Positions 55,341-63,664 of a stretch of DNA of 64,000 nucleotides are shown in pieces; position 1 is the first letter of the stretch; every line of letters starts with the position of its first letter. Below the pieces are notes generated by a model. That model was not told the origin of the DNA and did no database searches. It was given only the letters and a program-made list of their open reading frames with translations. Both the position numbers and the translations under genes were made by a program. The stretch comes from Sphingobacterium oryzagri. GTDB taxonomy: Bacteria; Bacteroidota; Bacteroidia; Sphingobacteriales; Sphingobacteriaceae. The DNA is taken from contig NZ_CP117880.1 of the NCBI RefSeq assembly GCF_028736175.1, positions 682,001 to 746,000 on the forward strand, written 5' to 3'.

Positions 55341-56093
55341 ATGCCTTTGTCAAGGATTTATTACTTATATTTTTCACCCCATAAAGCTTACATCCGTAAA
55401 CTGAAGAATGTTCTTGGCTTCGTGCCAGGGAATGTAAAGCTCTATAAGATGGCTTTTCGCCACAAATCGGTGGCTACAAACATCAAGGATGGTGTGAAAA
55501 ATAGTAACGAACGACTTGAATTTCTGGGCGATGCGGTGCTTGGCTCCGTGGTTGCCGAGCTCTTATTTAAGCTTTACCCGTATAAAGATGAGGGTTTTCT
55601 GACGGAATTGCGCTCGAAGATTGTCAGTCGTGCTAACCTGAACCAGTTGTCCCGAAAACTTGGTTTTAATGAATTTATGGAGTATGACGCCCGCATGATT
55701 AGTTACCCTAATAAGCAGAGTTCGCTTTTGGGTGATGCATTTGAAGCGGTGATCGGTGCGGTTTACATGGACAAAGGCTATACTTTTACGCGGGAGTTTT
55801 TGCTCACACGGATTATAAAGCCTCACGTTGATATCCATACGTTGGAAATAACCGAAACAAACTTTAAAAGCCGACTTATTGAATGGTGCCAACATTATGG
55901 CAAAGAAATCCAGTTTGTGCAGATGGAAGTGCCGCCCGGCGATTCCTCAAAATTGTTTAACGTTGCCGTGGTGATCGACGGTGAAGTGCGTGGGCAGGGA
56001 AAAGACTTTAACAAAAAGAGCGCAGAAAAGCTAGCAGCAGAGAAAGCTTGTGAGCTGCTCAAAATATTTGAAGTGGAGGAGTTTTCCCGCTAA
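55341..56093 (+). CDS. rnc: Ribonuclease III
   Basis: Cleaves double-stranded RNA in rRNA and mRNA processing. The 250-residue product has the signature NERLEFLGDAVLGSVVAELL near 55-75, the second acidic site LLGDAFEAVIGAVYMDKGY, and a C-terminal double-stranded RNA-binding domain (GQGKDFNKKSAEKLAAEKAC). Follows fabF as in other Bacteroidota. Confidence 0.97.
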   Translation: MPLSRIYYLYFSPHKAYIRKLKNVLGFVPGNVKLYKMAFRHKSVATNIKDGVKNSNERLEFLGDAVLGSVVAELLFKLYPYKDEGFLTELRSKIVSRANLNQLSRKLGFNEFMEYDARMISYPNKQSSLLGDAFEAVIGAVYMDKGYTFTREFLLTRIIKPHVDIHTLEITETNFKSRLIEWCQHYGKEIQFVQMEVPPGDSSKLFNVAVVIDGEVRGQGKDFNKKSAEKLAAEKACELLKIFEVEEFSR

Positions 56094-56100
56094 TCTAATC

Positions 56101-56131
56101 TTTCGCTTTTCGTCCGTATATCTTACCTTTG
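56101..56131 (+). promoter_or_regulatory. Promoter of hisS, leaderless geometry
   Basis: TTTC at 56101-56104, 19 bases, then TACCTTTG at 56124-56131. The -7 element is exact, the -33 element has one mismatch. Four bases separate the last G from the ATG at 56136, so transcription should start at or next to the start codon. Confidence 0.6.
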
Positions 56132-56135
56132 CCGT

Positions 56136-57524
56136 ATGGCAAATATCAAACCTTCATTGGCTAAAGGAACACGCGATTTTTCTCCGCTTGAGATGGAAAA
56201 GCGTAACCATATATTTAATACCCTAAAGACTGTTTTTAAAAAGTTTGGGTATAATGAAATACAAACACCATCGTTTGAAAACTTATCGACACTGACCGGG
56301 AAATACGGAGAAGAAGGCGATAAGTTAATTTTTAAAATACTAAATTCCGGGGACTACCTGGCTAAGGCGCCAGCAGAATTGCTGGAAAGCAGTTCCGCAA
56401 ATAAACTGATTCCACATATTTCTGAAAAAGCACTTCGTTATGATCTTACCGTGCCCTTTGCGCGGTATGTGGTGATGCACCAGCATGCGTTGACGCTTCC
56501 TTTTAAACGTTTTCAGATCCAGCCTGTTTGGCGTGCCGACCGGCCGCAACGTGGTCGATATCGCGAGTTTTACCAGTGCGATGTCGATGTGGTAGGCTCG
56601 CCATCGCTGTTGAACGAGGCTGAATTCATATTGATCTACAACGAGGCACTTGCTGCGCTGGGCTTGACAGATTTTACGATAAAAATTAATAACCGTAAAA
56701 TATTGACGGGTATAGCCGAAGTGCTTGGCAAGCCCGAGCTTATCGTGGATATGACGGTAGCAATCGATAAGTTGGATAAGATTGGTTTAGATGGCGTGAA
56801 CAAAGAACTTCTGGAGCGTGGTTTTAGCGAAGAAGATTTGGAAACGTTGCGCCCTATTATTTTGTTGGCCGGCAGTAATTTGCAGAAGTTGGATTCCCTT
56901 AAGCAGGTTTTGGCTTCATCAACAACCGGTCTGGCTGGTATACAGGAAATTGAAGAGGTTTTTGCCTATATCGAGGCTTTTGGAGCAAGCTCTTTATTGG
57001 ATAAAATTGTGGAAGTTGACATTACACTCGCTCGCGGACTAAATTACTACACGGGCTGTATCTTTGAAGTGAAAACCAACGAAGTGGCGATGGGAAGTAT
57101 AGGTGGCGGTGGTCGCTATGATGACCTGACCGGCATGTTCGGGCTAAAAGATTTGACCGGCGTGGGCGTGTCGTTTGGCGCGGATCGTATTTACGATGTG
57201 TTAGAAGAATTGTCGTTATTCCCTTCATCATCGGCTGCTTCTACGCAAGTTTTATTGATAAATTTTGATAAAGCATTAGAATCATACACATTACGTTTAT
57301 TAGCTGATTTGCGGAAGGTTGGTATTGCTGCAGAGCTGTATCCGGCAGCGGTCAAATTAAAAAAACAGATGAGCTATGCCGACGACAAGAAGATTCCGTA
57401 CGTGTTGCTCATCGGCGACGAAGAAGTAAATTCTGGCGAGCTTTCGCTAAAGAATATGTTGACAGGTGAACAACGTAAATTGGGGATATCCGCACTTCAG
57501 GAATTATTGCAAAATAAGGATTAG
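56136..57524 (+). CDS. hisS: Histidine--tRNA ligase
   Basis: Class II synthetase that charges tRNA-His. The 462-residue product starts with KPSLAKGTRDFSPLEMEKRN, has motif 2 in FQIQPVWRADRPQRGRYREF, the HisA signatures in ARGLNYYTGCIFEV and GSIGGGGRYDDLTGMFG, and a C-terminal anticodon-binding domain with QVLLINFDKALESYTLRLL. Length typical of the family. Confidence 0.98.
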   Translation: MANIKPSLAKGTRDFSPLEMEKRNHIFNTLKTVFKKFGYNEIQTPSFENLSTLTGKYGEEGDKLIFKILNSGDYLAKAPAELLESSSANKLIPHISEKALRYDLTVPFARYVVMHQHALTLPFKRFQIQPVWRADRPQRGRYREFYQCDVDVVGSPSLLNEAEFILIYNEALAALGLTDFTIKINNRKILTGIAEVLGKPELIVDMTVAIDKLDKIGLDGVNKELLERGFSEEDLETLRPIILLAGSNLQKLDSLKQVLASSTTGLAGIQEIEEVFAYIEAFGASSLLDKIVEVDITLARGLNYYTGCIFEVKTNEVAMGSIGGGGRYDDLTGMFGLKDLTGVGVSFGADRIYDVLEELSLFPSSSAASTQVLLINFDKALESYTLRLLADLRKVGIAAELYPAAVKLKKQMSYADDKKIPYVLLIGDEEVNSGELSLKNMLTGEQRKLGISALQELLQNKD

Positions 57525-57568
57525 TCCGGCAGCTGTCGGAAGGATACGGAAGTGTATAGCAAAACATT

Positions 57569-57613
57569 TTTTTGACAAAAAAGCGCCATTTCCGATGGAT
57601 GTTTTGTCAAAAA
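57569..57613. terminator. Large hairpin between hisS and pdhA
   Basis: TTTTTGACAAAA at 57569-57580 pairs with TTTTGTCAAAAA at 57602-57613, with inner CCAT/ATGG. It may terminate hisS transcripts in both directions or regulate pdhA, whose -7 element follows 17 bases later. Confidence 0.5.
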
Positions 57614-57629
57614 TATCGTTATAAATGAT

Positions 57630-57637
57630 TAGATTTG
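57630..57637 (+). promoter_or_regulatory. -7 promoter element of pdhA
   Basis: TAGATTTG matches TAnnTTTG exactly, with a leader of about 30 bases to the ATG. The nearest TTTG (57603-57606) is 23 bases upstream, longer than the usual spacing. Confidence 0.5.
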
Positions 57638-57671
57638 TGGTCGTATTAGTAAAGAAATTCAATACTTTAAA

Positions 57672-58667
57672 ATGAGTTCAACACCTATAACAAAAGAAAC
57701 ATATCTAGAGTGGTATAGATCTATGCTGCTTATGCGTAAATTCGAAGAGAAGACAGGACAGTTGTACGGGCAACAAAAGATCCGTGGATTTTGTCACTTG
57801 TATATCGGCCAAGAAGCAGTAATGGCAGGTACCATGTCTGTTATTAAACCGGAAGATTCGGTAATTACCGCGTACAGAGATCACGCACACGCTTTGGCGA
57901 AAGGTGTTTCTGCAAATGAGTGTATGGCTGAGATGTTCGGAAAGATTACCGGCTGTTCAAAAGGTAAAGGTGGATCAATGCACTTTTTCTCGAAAGAGCA
58001 CAAAATGATGGGTGGTCACGGTATTGTTGGTGGACAGATTCCGTTAGGTGCTGGCATCGCTTTTGCTGAAAAGTATTTGGGTAATACCAACGTTAACGTA
58101 TGTTATATGGGTGATGGTGCAGTTCGCCAAGGTGCTTTCAACGAAACGCTTAATATGGCGATGACTTGGAAACTTCCCGTAATTTTCGTTTGTGAAAACA
58201 ACGGTTATGCTATGGGTACATCAGTCGCGCGTACAACAAACATGATGGATATCTACAAAATGGGCCACGGTTTTGATATGCCAAGTGCTCCTGTAGACGG
58301 CATGGATGTTGTTGCAGTACACAATGCGATGGACGAAGCCGTGCAACGTGCTCGTGCGGGCGAAGGACCAACATTTTTAGAAATTCGTACGTATCGTTAC
58401 AAAGGTCACTCGATGTCAGACCCTGCGAAATACCGTACAAAAGAAGAATTAGAAGAATTTAAAGGTAGAGATCCATTATTGTCAACAAAAGCGGCGATTG
58501 TGGAGAATAAATATGCAGACGACGAATGGTTTGCAGAGGTAGATGCCGAAATCAAGAAAATCGTAGAAGAATCGGTGAAATTTGCCGAGGAGTCTCCTTA
58601 TCCTGATGCTTCAGAAATCTATAAAGATGTTTATGTCCAAGAGGACTATCCTTATATAATGGACTAA
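57672..58667 (+). CDS. pdhA: Pyruvate dehydrogenase E1 component, alpha subunit
   Basis: Thiamine-diphosphate-dependent decarboxylation of pyruvate, first step of the pyruvate dehydrogenase complex. The 331-residue product has the TPP motif YMGDGAVRQGAFNETLNMA followed by CENNGYAMGT, and the phosphorylation-loop region RYKGHSMSDPAKYRT. The E1-beta gene is not adjacent; E2 follows after 45 bases. Confidence 0.97.
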   Translation: MSSTPITKETYLEWYRSMLLMRKFEEKTGQLYGQQKIRGFCHLYIGQEAVMAGTMSVIKPEDSVITAYRDHAHALAKGVSANECMAEMFGKITGCSKGKGGSMHFFSKEHKMMGGHGIVGGQIPLGAGIAFAEKYLGNTNVNVCYMGDGAVRQGAFNETLNMAMTWKLPVIFVCENNGYAMGTSVARTTNMMDIYKMGHGFDMPSAPVDGMDVVAVHNAMDEAVQRARAGEGPTFLEIRTYRYKGHSMSDPAKYRTKEELEEFKGRDPLLSTKAAIVENKYADDEWFAEVDAEIKKIVEESVKFAEESPYPDASEIYKDVYVQEDYPYIMD

Positions 58668-58712
58668 TTACGAGGAATTACTTTAACTTAAAGATATAAA
58701 TCTACTATACAA

Positions 58713-60392
58713 ATGGCTGAAGTAGTAAAAATGCCGAAAATGAGCGACACCATGACCGAAGGTGTTATCGCTAAATGGCACAAAAAAGTCGGTGATAAAG
58801 TGAGCTCTGGCGATTTAATCGCTGAAGTGGAAACAGATAAAGCGACAATGGATTTTGAATCCTACCAGGAAGGAACATTGTTGTATATCGGACCGAAAGA
58901 AGGCGAAGCGGTAGCTATTGACGCCGTAATCGCGGTGTTGGGTGAAGAAGGTGAAGATTACCAAACTTTGTTGGACGGTGCTGATGCGCCTGCAGACAAA
59001 GAAGAGGATACCAAGGAAAAAGATACAAAAGAAGATAAGCAGGAAGAGGAAAACTCGGAATCAGCAGAAGATAGCGATGCTGAAACCAGCGATAGCGATG
59101 TATCGGCAGAAGATTTAGACTGTACCGTAATCACGATGCCATTGCTGAGTGATACCATGACAGAAGGTGTTATTGCACAATGGAACTTTAAAGTTGGTGA
59201 TGCCATTAAATCGGATGATGCTATTGCGGATGTAGAAACCGACAAAGCTACGATGGAAGTTACAGCGTATGCTGAGGGAACGTTATTACATATTGGTGTA
59301 GAAGCGGGACAAGCGGCTAAAGTAAATGATATCATTGCTATCGTCGGTCCGGAAGGAACGGATGTTGCGCCTTTGTTGAAACAAAAATCTGGCGGTTCTG
59401 CTCCTAAAGCGAAGGCTTCAAGCGAAAAAGAGGAAGCGCCAGCAGAAAAAGAAGAAAGCACACCTGCTGCTTCAGATGCTAATGATGACGATACACGCGT
59501 CAAAGCCTCGCCTTTAGCGCGTAAAATAGCGAAAGAAAAAGGAATTAAACTAAGCGAAGTTAAGGGTTCTGCTGATGGTGGCCGCATCGTGAAAAAAGAT
59601 GTTGAAGGCTTTGTTCCTGCTGAAAAAGCAGAAGCACCTAAAGCCGCAGCTAGCACTGCCGCTGCGCCTGCAGAAACCAAATCGATTACTTTACCGCAGT
59701 TTATCGGTGAAGAAAAATATACCGAGCAAGGTATCTCGCAAATGCGTAAAACCATTGCTCGTCGTCTCGGCGAATCGTTATTCACAGCGCCGCATTTCTA
59801 TTTGACTATTTCTATCGACATGGACAATGCGATTGCCGCACGTGGCCAAATCAATACCGTCGCGCCAGTGAAAGTATCGTTTAATGATATCGTTATCAAA
59901 GCGGTAGCGGTAGCATTGAAACAACATCCTGCGGTTAACTCTTCTTGGAGAGGTGATAAGATTCGTTTCAATGAGCACGTAAACGTGGGCGTTGCGATGG
60001 CTGTGGAAGATGGCTTGTTGGTGCCAGTTGTTCGTTTTGCAGATGGAAAATCGTTATCGCATATCTCTGCCGAGGTTAAAGAATACGGTCAAAAAGCAAA
60101 AGCGAAGAAGTTGACACCAGCAGATTGGGAAGGCTCGACATTTACCGTGTCTAACCTGGGTATGTTTGGAATCGATGAATTTACGTCGATTATCAACTCG
60201 CCGGATGGCGCCATTTTATCGGTAGGTGCTATTCAGCAAATACCGGTTGTAAAAGATGGAGCAATTGTACCTGGAAATATCATGAAACTAACGTTAGGTT
60301 GTGATCACCGCGTAGTGGATGGTGCTACGGGTGCTGCATTTCTGCAAACATTGAAAGGTTTATTGGAAGCGCCAATTCGTTTATTGGCCTAG
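58713..60392 (+). CDS. pdhC: Pyruvate dehydrogenase E2, dihydrolipoamide acetyltransferase
   Basis: Transfers the acetyl group to CoA. The 559-residue product has two lipoyl domains with the lipoylated Lys in EVETDKATMDFES (Lys43) and DVETDKATMEVTAY, separated by a strongly acidic linker of Glu, Asp, Lys and Ser; a peripheral E1/E3-binding domain (ASPLARKIAKEKGIKLSEVK, GGRIVKKDV); and the catalytic domain with DHRVVDGATGAAFL (His and Asp). Likely co-transcribed with pdhA. Confidence 0.97.
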   Translation: MAEVVKMPKMSDTMTEGVIAKWHKKVGDKVSSGDLIAEVETDKATMDFESYQEGTLLYIGPKEGEAVAIDAVIAVLGEEGEDYQTLLDGADAPADKEEDTKEKDTKEDKQEEENSESAEDSDAETSDSDVSAEDLDCTVITMPLLSDTMTEGVIAQWNFKVGDAIKSDDAIADVETDKATMEVTAYAEGTLLHIGVEAGQAAKVNDIIAIVGPEGTDVAPLLKQKSGGSAPKAKASSEKEEAPAEKEESTPAASDANDDDTRVKASPLARKIAKEKGIKLSEVKGSADGGRIVKKDVEGFVPAEKAEAPKAAASTAAAPAETKSITLPQFIGEEKYTEQGISQMRKTIARRLGESLFTAPHFYLTISIDMDNAIAARGQINTVAPVKVSFNDIVIKAVAVALKQHPAVNSSWRGDKIRFNEHVNVGVAMAVEDGLLVPVVRFADGKSLSHISAEVKEYGQKAKAKKLTPADWEGSTFTVSNLGMFGIDEFTSIINSPDGAILSVGAIQQIPVVKDGAIVPGNIMKLTLGCDHRVVDGATGAAFLQTLKGLLEAPIRLLA

Positions 60393-60415
60393 TTTCCTAG
60401 ACATATCGATCTATA

Positions 60416-60449
60416 AAAGCACTTTGGTTTTGCCAAGGTGCTTTTTTTT
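60416..60449 (+). terminator. Terminator of the pdh operon
   Basis: AAAGCACTTTGG pairs with CCAAGGTGCTTT with one mismatch around four or five bases, then a T-run. Confidence 0.9.
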
Positions 60450-60610
60450 ATAAATCGTAGCAAAGATCGGGTTACTGGCATTATAAATGCAGGTAAGCTA
60501 TTTGCAGCAAATGCAGATTGATTTTCTTTTCTATTGCTATTTATGGCAATAAATACTATTTTGTGAAAATCGATATTTTTTAGCACAACCATAATATTTG
60601 AGTTAGTATA

Positions 60611-61798
60611 GTGAGCGTAAATTTTTTCAACATTTTATGTGCGGGTATGTTTTTGAGCCTTATCGGGTGCTCATCGCCCGAGGCCAAACAAAAAGAAATC
60701 ATACAAAAACAAGGGGAGAAGGATAGTATAGCCTTAGTTTACGATCCTGCCAATGCCGACAAAGAGATTGATGCATTTATGCAAAAACTGCATAAAAAAT
60801 CGGCTTTCAATGGTGCGGTGCTGGTGGCCAAGGGCGGCAAGATACTTTACCAAAATGCATTTGGCTGGGCAGATTACTTATTGAAAGATAGTTTAACTAT
60901 ACAATCTAAATTTGAACTCGCTTCGGTTACTAAACCGATGACAGCCATCGGAACGCTGAAGTTGGTGGAGGAAGGAAAATTGAAGTTGGACCAAACTGTC
61001 AACGACTTTTTTCCGGAGTTTCCGTATCCCGGTGTCACGATTAAAATGCTATTATCTCATCGAAGCGGTTTACCCAATTATGTATATTTCGCAGAAGATG
61101 TGTGGCCGGATAAGAAGAAAGCCATGAGCAATATGGATGCTATGGATTTGCTCATTCAGCATAAACCCGCTCGCTATGGCGCACCTGATGGCCGATTCTT
61201 GTATAACAACTCCAATTTTATGGTACTGGCCTCGATTATTGAGAAGGTAACCGGCAAGAGCTTCACCGTTTATATGAAAGAGGTGTTGTTTGATCCGGCA
61301 GGTATGAAAAATACGGCCGTGCTCTCCACTGCAGTATACGAAAAAATACCAACCAATGTCATTGGTCACGATAAAGTTTGGCGTCGATCTGTTGTGCAAA
61401 ATTTTTTAGATGGGCCTGTTGGCGATAAAGGAATCTACAGCACGGTGCAAGATTTGTACTTGTTAGATCTTGCGCTGCGTGATGGTCGCATTTTAAAGAA
61501 GGAAACACTGGATTCGGCTTATGTGCCGCGTAGCGATGCAAAGCGCAGTCTATTTAGCTACGGTTATGGCTGGCGAACGTTTTCGCCAAAAGATGCGCAG
61601 ATTGTATACCACACCGGCTGGTGGCACGGTTTCCGCAATTTATACGTTCGCGATTTGACAAACGATGTTACTATTGTCTTGTTATCTAACATGGCCAACG
61701 GTAGCCTAGTCAAGTTAGACGACTTGTATAAAATCTTAAAAATGCCTATTTTGAGACAGAATGCCTACAATGCAAATGGTGATTTTATTGTTAATTAA
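60611..61798 (+). CDS. Serine hydrolase, class C beta-lactamase-like lipoprotein
   Basis: Exported penicillin-binding-protein-like hydrolase of 395 residues with lipobox LIGC (Cys20). Catalytic SxxK is LASVTKPM (Ser105, Lys108), the Tyr site is YNNSNF, and the third motif is HTGWWHG. The GTG start at 60611 is supported by a near-consensus -7 element (AATATTTG) six to ten bases upstream. Substrate unknown: families of this type include D-aminopeptidases, esterases and beta-lactamases. A CoA-binding gene follows 12 bases later. Confidence 0.9.
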   Translation: MSVNFFNILCAGMFLSLIGCSSPEAKQKEIIQKQGEKDSIALVYDPANADKEIDAFMQKLHKKSAFNGAVLVAKGGKILYQNAFGWADYLLKDSLTIQSKFELASVTKPMTAIGTLKLVEEGKLKLDQTVNDFFPEFPYPGVTIKMLLSHRSGLPNYVYFAEDVWPDKKKAMSNMDAMDLLIQHKPARYGAPDGRFLYNNSNFMVLASIIEKVTGKSFTVYMKEVLFDPAGMKNTAVLSTAVYEKIPTNVIGHDKVWRRSVVQNFLDGPVGDKGIYSTVQDLYLLDLALRDGRILKKETLDSAYVPRSDAKRSLFSYGYGWRTFSPKDAQIVYHTGWWHGFRNLYVRDLTNDVTIVLLSNMANGSLVKLDDLYKILKMPILRQNAYNANGDFIVN

Positions 61799-61810
61799 TA
61801 AACACATGTT

Positions 61811-62170
61811 ATGAAAAGAACACTTATTTTAGGAGCTAGTACAAACCCCGCTCGATACGCTTATCTGGTTGCCAATAAGTTGGTTCGCAAAGGTTATCCG
61901 ATTGTCAATATCGGACGAAAAGTAGGGAAGGTTGCAGGCGTGGAAATAGAAGAAATGGCTACTCCATATGACGATATCGATACTATCACCTTGTATGTTG
62001 GGCCACAAAATCAAGCATCTTACTACGATTATATCATCAATACGAAGCCGCGTCGTGTGATTTTTAACCCGGGCACGGAGAATGAAGAACTACGTGCAAA
62101 GCTGAGCGCTGCTGGTATTCAGAGCCTTGAAGCTTGTACACTTGTTATGCTAAACACCGGGCAATATTAA
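61811..62170 (+). CDS. CoA-binding domain protein
   Basis: Small cytoplasmic protein of 119 residues with a Rossmann-like CoA-binding fold: RTLILGASTNPARYAYLVAN near the start, GYPIVNIGRK and the later ARRVIFNPGTENEEL-like segment (PRRVIFNPGTENEELRAKL). The role is unknown. It is adjacent to the serine hydrolase gene, and a terminator follows. Confidence 0.93.
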   Translation: MKRTLILGASTNPARYAYLVANKLVRKGYPIVNIGRKVGKVAGVEIEEMATPYDDIDTITLYVGPQNQASYYDYIINTKPRRVIFNPGTENEELRAKLSAAGIQSLEACTLVMLNTGQY

Positions 62171-62195
62171 TAAACGGCTAAACATTATGAATAAA

Positions 62196-62232
62196 AAAAA
62201 CACCTTGCAAGTTCGTTGTAAGGTGTTTTTTT
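62196..62232 (+). terminator. Terminator after the CoA-binding gene
   Basis: AAACACCTT and AAGGTGTTT (62198-62206, 62220-62228) form a 9-bp stem with additional CAA/TTG pairing, then T residues. Confidence 0.88.
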
Positions 62233-62421
62233 ATGGATAACCTGACAGCAAGCAGAGCAGCCGTGTAGCGTATGGAAAGATTCTCGTAAAAGAGCTGATA
62301 CAATACCATTCTACACAACCGTTTGCGTTTTGTTTTCAATCGTTTTCGTTCGTATAGCAATACCTTTAATTTTCGAATCTGTAGCCAAAACACTTATATT
62401 TAAGTATATAAACTACAAATT

Positions 62422-63663
62422 ATGCGAATTCTATATCTTATTTTTACTCTTTTTGTCGTTATCCCAAAACAAAGCAATGCACAGTCAAAAGCGGCATTAC
62501 ATTTAACATCCGACTTTATCGACAAGCAGTTGCTTGAGGCCGCTAAACAGATACAAATCTTGGCCGAGCATACCCCTACAGATAAATTTCCACGTACGTT
62601 CGAGGATGGCGTGCATAAATTTTCCAATTCTTCCTGGTGGTGTTCTGGCTTTTATCCAGGAACACTCTTGTATCTGTATGAAGGAACGGGAGACGACAAC
62701 CTGTTAACATTAGGTCTAGATAAGCTCGTGCCATTAGCAAAAGAGCAACATAATAAAGGAACCCATGATTTAGGTTTTATGCTGTTTTGCAGTTTTGGTA
62801 ACGCATGGCGCTTATCAAAAGATGTTAATCAATACAAAGATATTTTGCAGACCGGCGCCCAGTCTTTGGCCTCCCGTTTTAGTGAAACTACGAAAACTAT
62901 ACGGTCTTGGGATCATAAACCATGGCACTATCCAGTTATTATCGATAACATGATGAATTTAGAATTTCTACTGGAAATGTCGAAAATGACGGGCAACACC
63001 CGGCTCCGTGATATCGCCATCACACACGCCAACACGACTTTGGCCAATCATTTTCGCAAGGATTACAGCTCCTATCACGTGGTGGATTACGATCCAGAAA
63101 CAGGCGCTGTTGTGGCAAAAAAAACACACCAAGGTGCTTTTGACGAATCGGCCTGGGCACGCGGACAAGGCTGGGCATTGTATGGTTACACGATGATGTA
63201 TCGGGAGACAGCTGATGAGCAATATTTGAAACAGGCCCAGCTTATCGCGCAGTTTATTTTATCACACCCGAGCTTGCCAAATGATCTGATTCCTTACTGG
63301 GATTTTGATAAAGATAAGATAGCCCCAACGGATAGAAACTATGCGAATAAAGATCTGCGTGATGTATCGGCGGCAGCGCTTTATGCATCGGCATTGTTAG
63401 AATTGTCGCAGTATGTGGATCGGAAGGATGCAACGTACTACATGCAGTCGGCAGAAACAATACTACGTAACCTGTCAAAAGCGCCATATCTTGCTCCGAC
63501 GGGCACGAATGGTGGATTTATCTTACAACATAGTGTGGGGGCGCTACCTGGAAATTCAGAAGTCGATGTGCCGTTGACCTATGCAGATTATTATTACGTG
63601 GAGGCTTTAGTCAGGTATCAACGCCTTTTGGCCGGGCAACCGGTAATAGCAACCTTAAATTGA
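62422..63663 (+). CDS. GH88 family unsaturated glucuronyl hydrolase
   Basis: Releases unsaturated uronic acids from oligosaccharides made by polysaccharide lyases. The 413-residue product has a signal peptide (about 1-20, MRILYLIFTLFVVIPKQSNA) and the GH88 (alpha/alpha)6 barrel: SWWCSGFYPGTLLYLYEG, then the catalytic Asp in IIDNMMNLEFLLEMS and DESAWARGQGWALYGYTMM with the second Asp region. The next gene starts one base after its stop, suggesting a carbohydrate-use operon. Confidence 0.93.
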   Translation: MRILYLIFTLFVVIPKQSNAQSKAALHLTSDFIDKQLLEAAKQIQILAEHTPTDKFPRTFEDGVHKFSNSSWWCSGFYPGTLLYLYEGTGDDNLLTLGLDKLVPLAKEQHNKGTHDLGFMLFCSFGNAWRLSKDVNQYKDILQTGAQSLASRFSETTKTIRSWDHKPWHYPVIIDNMMNLEFLLEMSKMTGNTRLRDIAITHANTTLANHFRKDYSSYHVVDYDPETGAVVAKKTHQGAFDESAWARGQGWALYGYTMMYRETADEQYLKQAQLIAQFILSHPSLPNDLIPYWDFDKDKIAPTDRNYANKDLRDVSAAALYASALLELSQYVDRKDATYYMQSAETILRNLSKAPYLAPTGTNGGFILQHSVGALPGNSEVDVPLTYADYYYVEALVRYQRLLAGQPVIATLN

Positions 63664-63664
63664 C

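Noticed and set aside
58958..59785. 275-residue antisense frame, Ser-rich
   Set aside because: Exact antisense of the Glu/Lys/Ala-rich part of the E2 gene; a codon-bias shadow.
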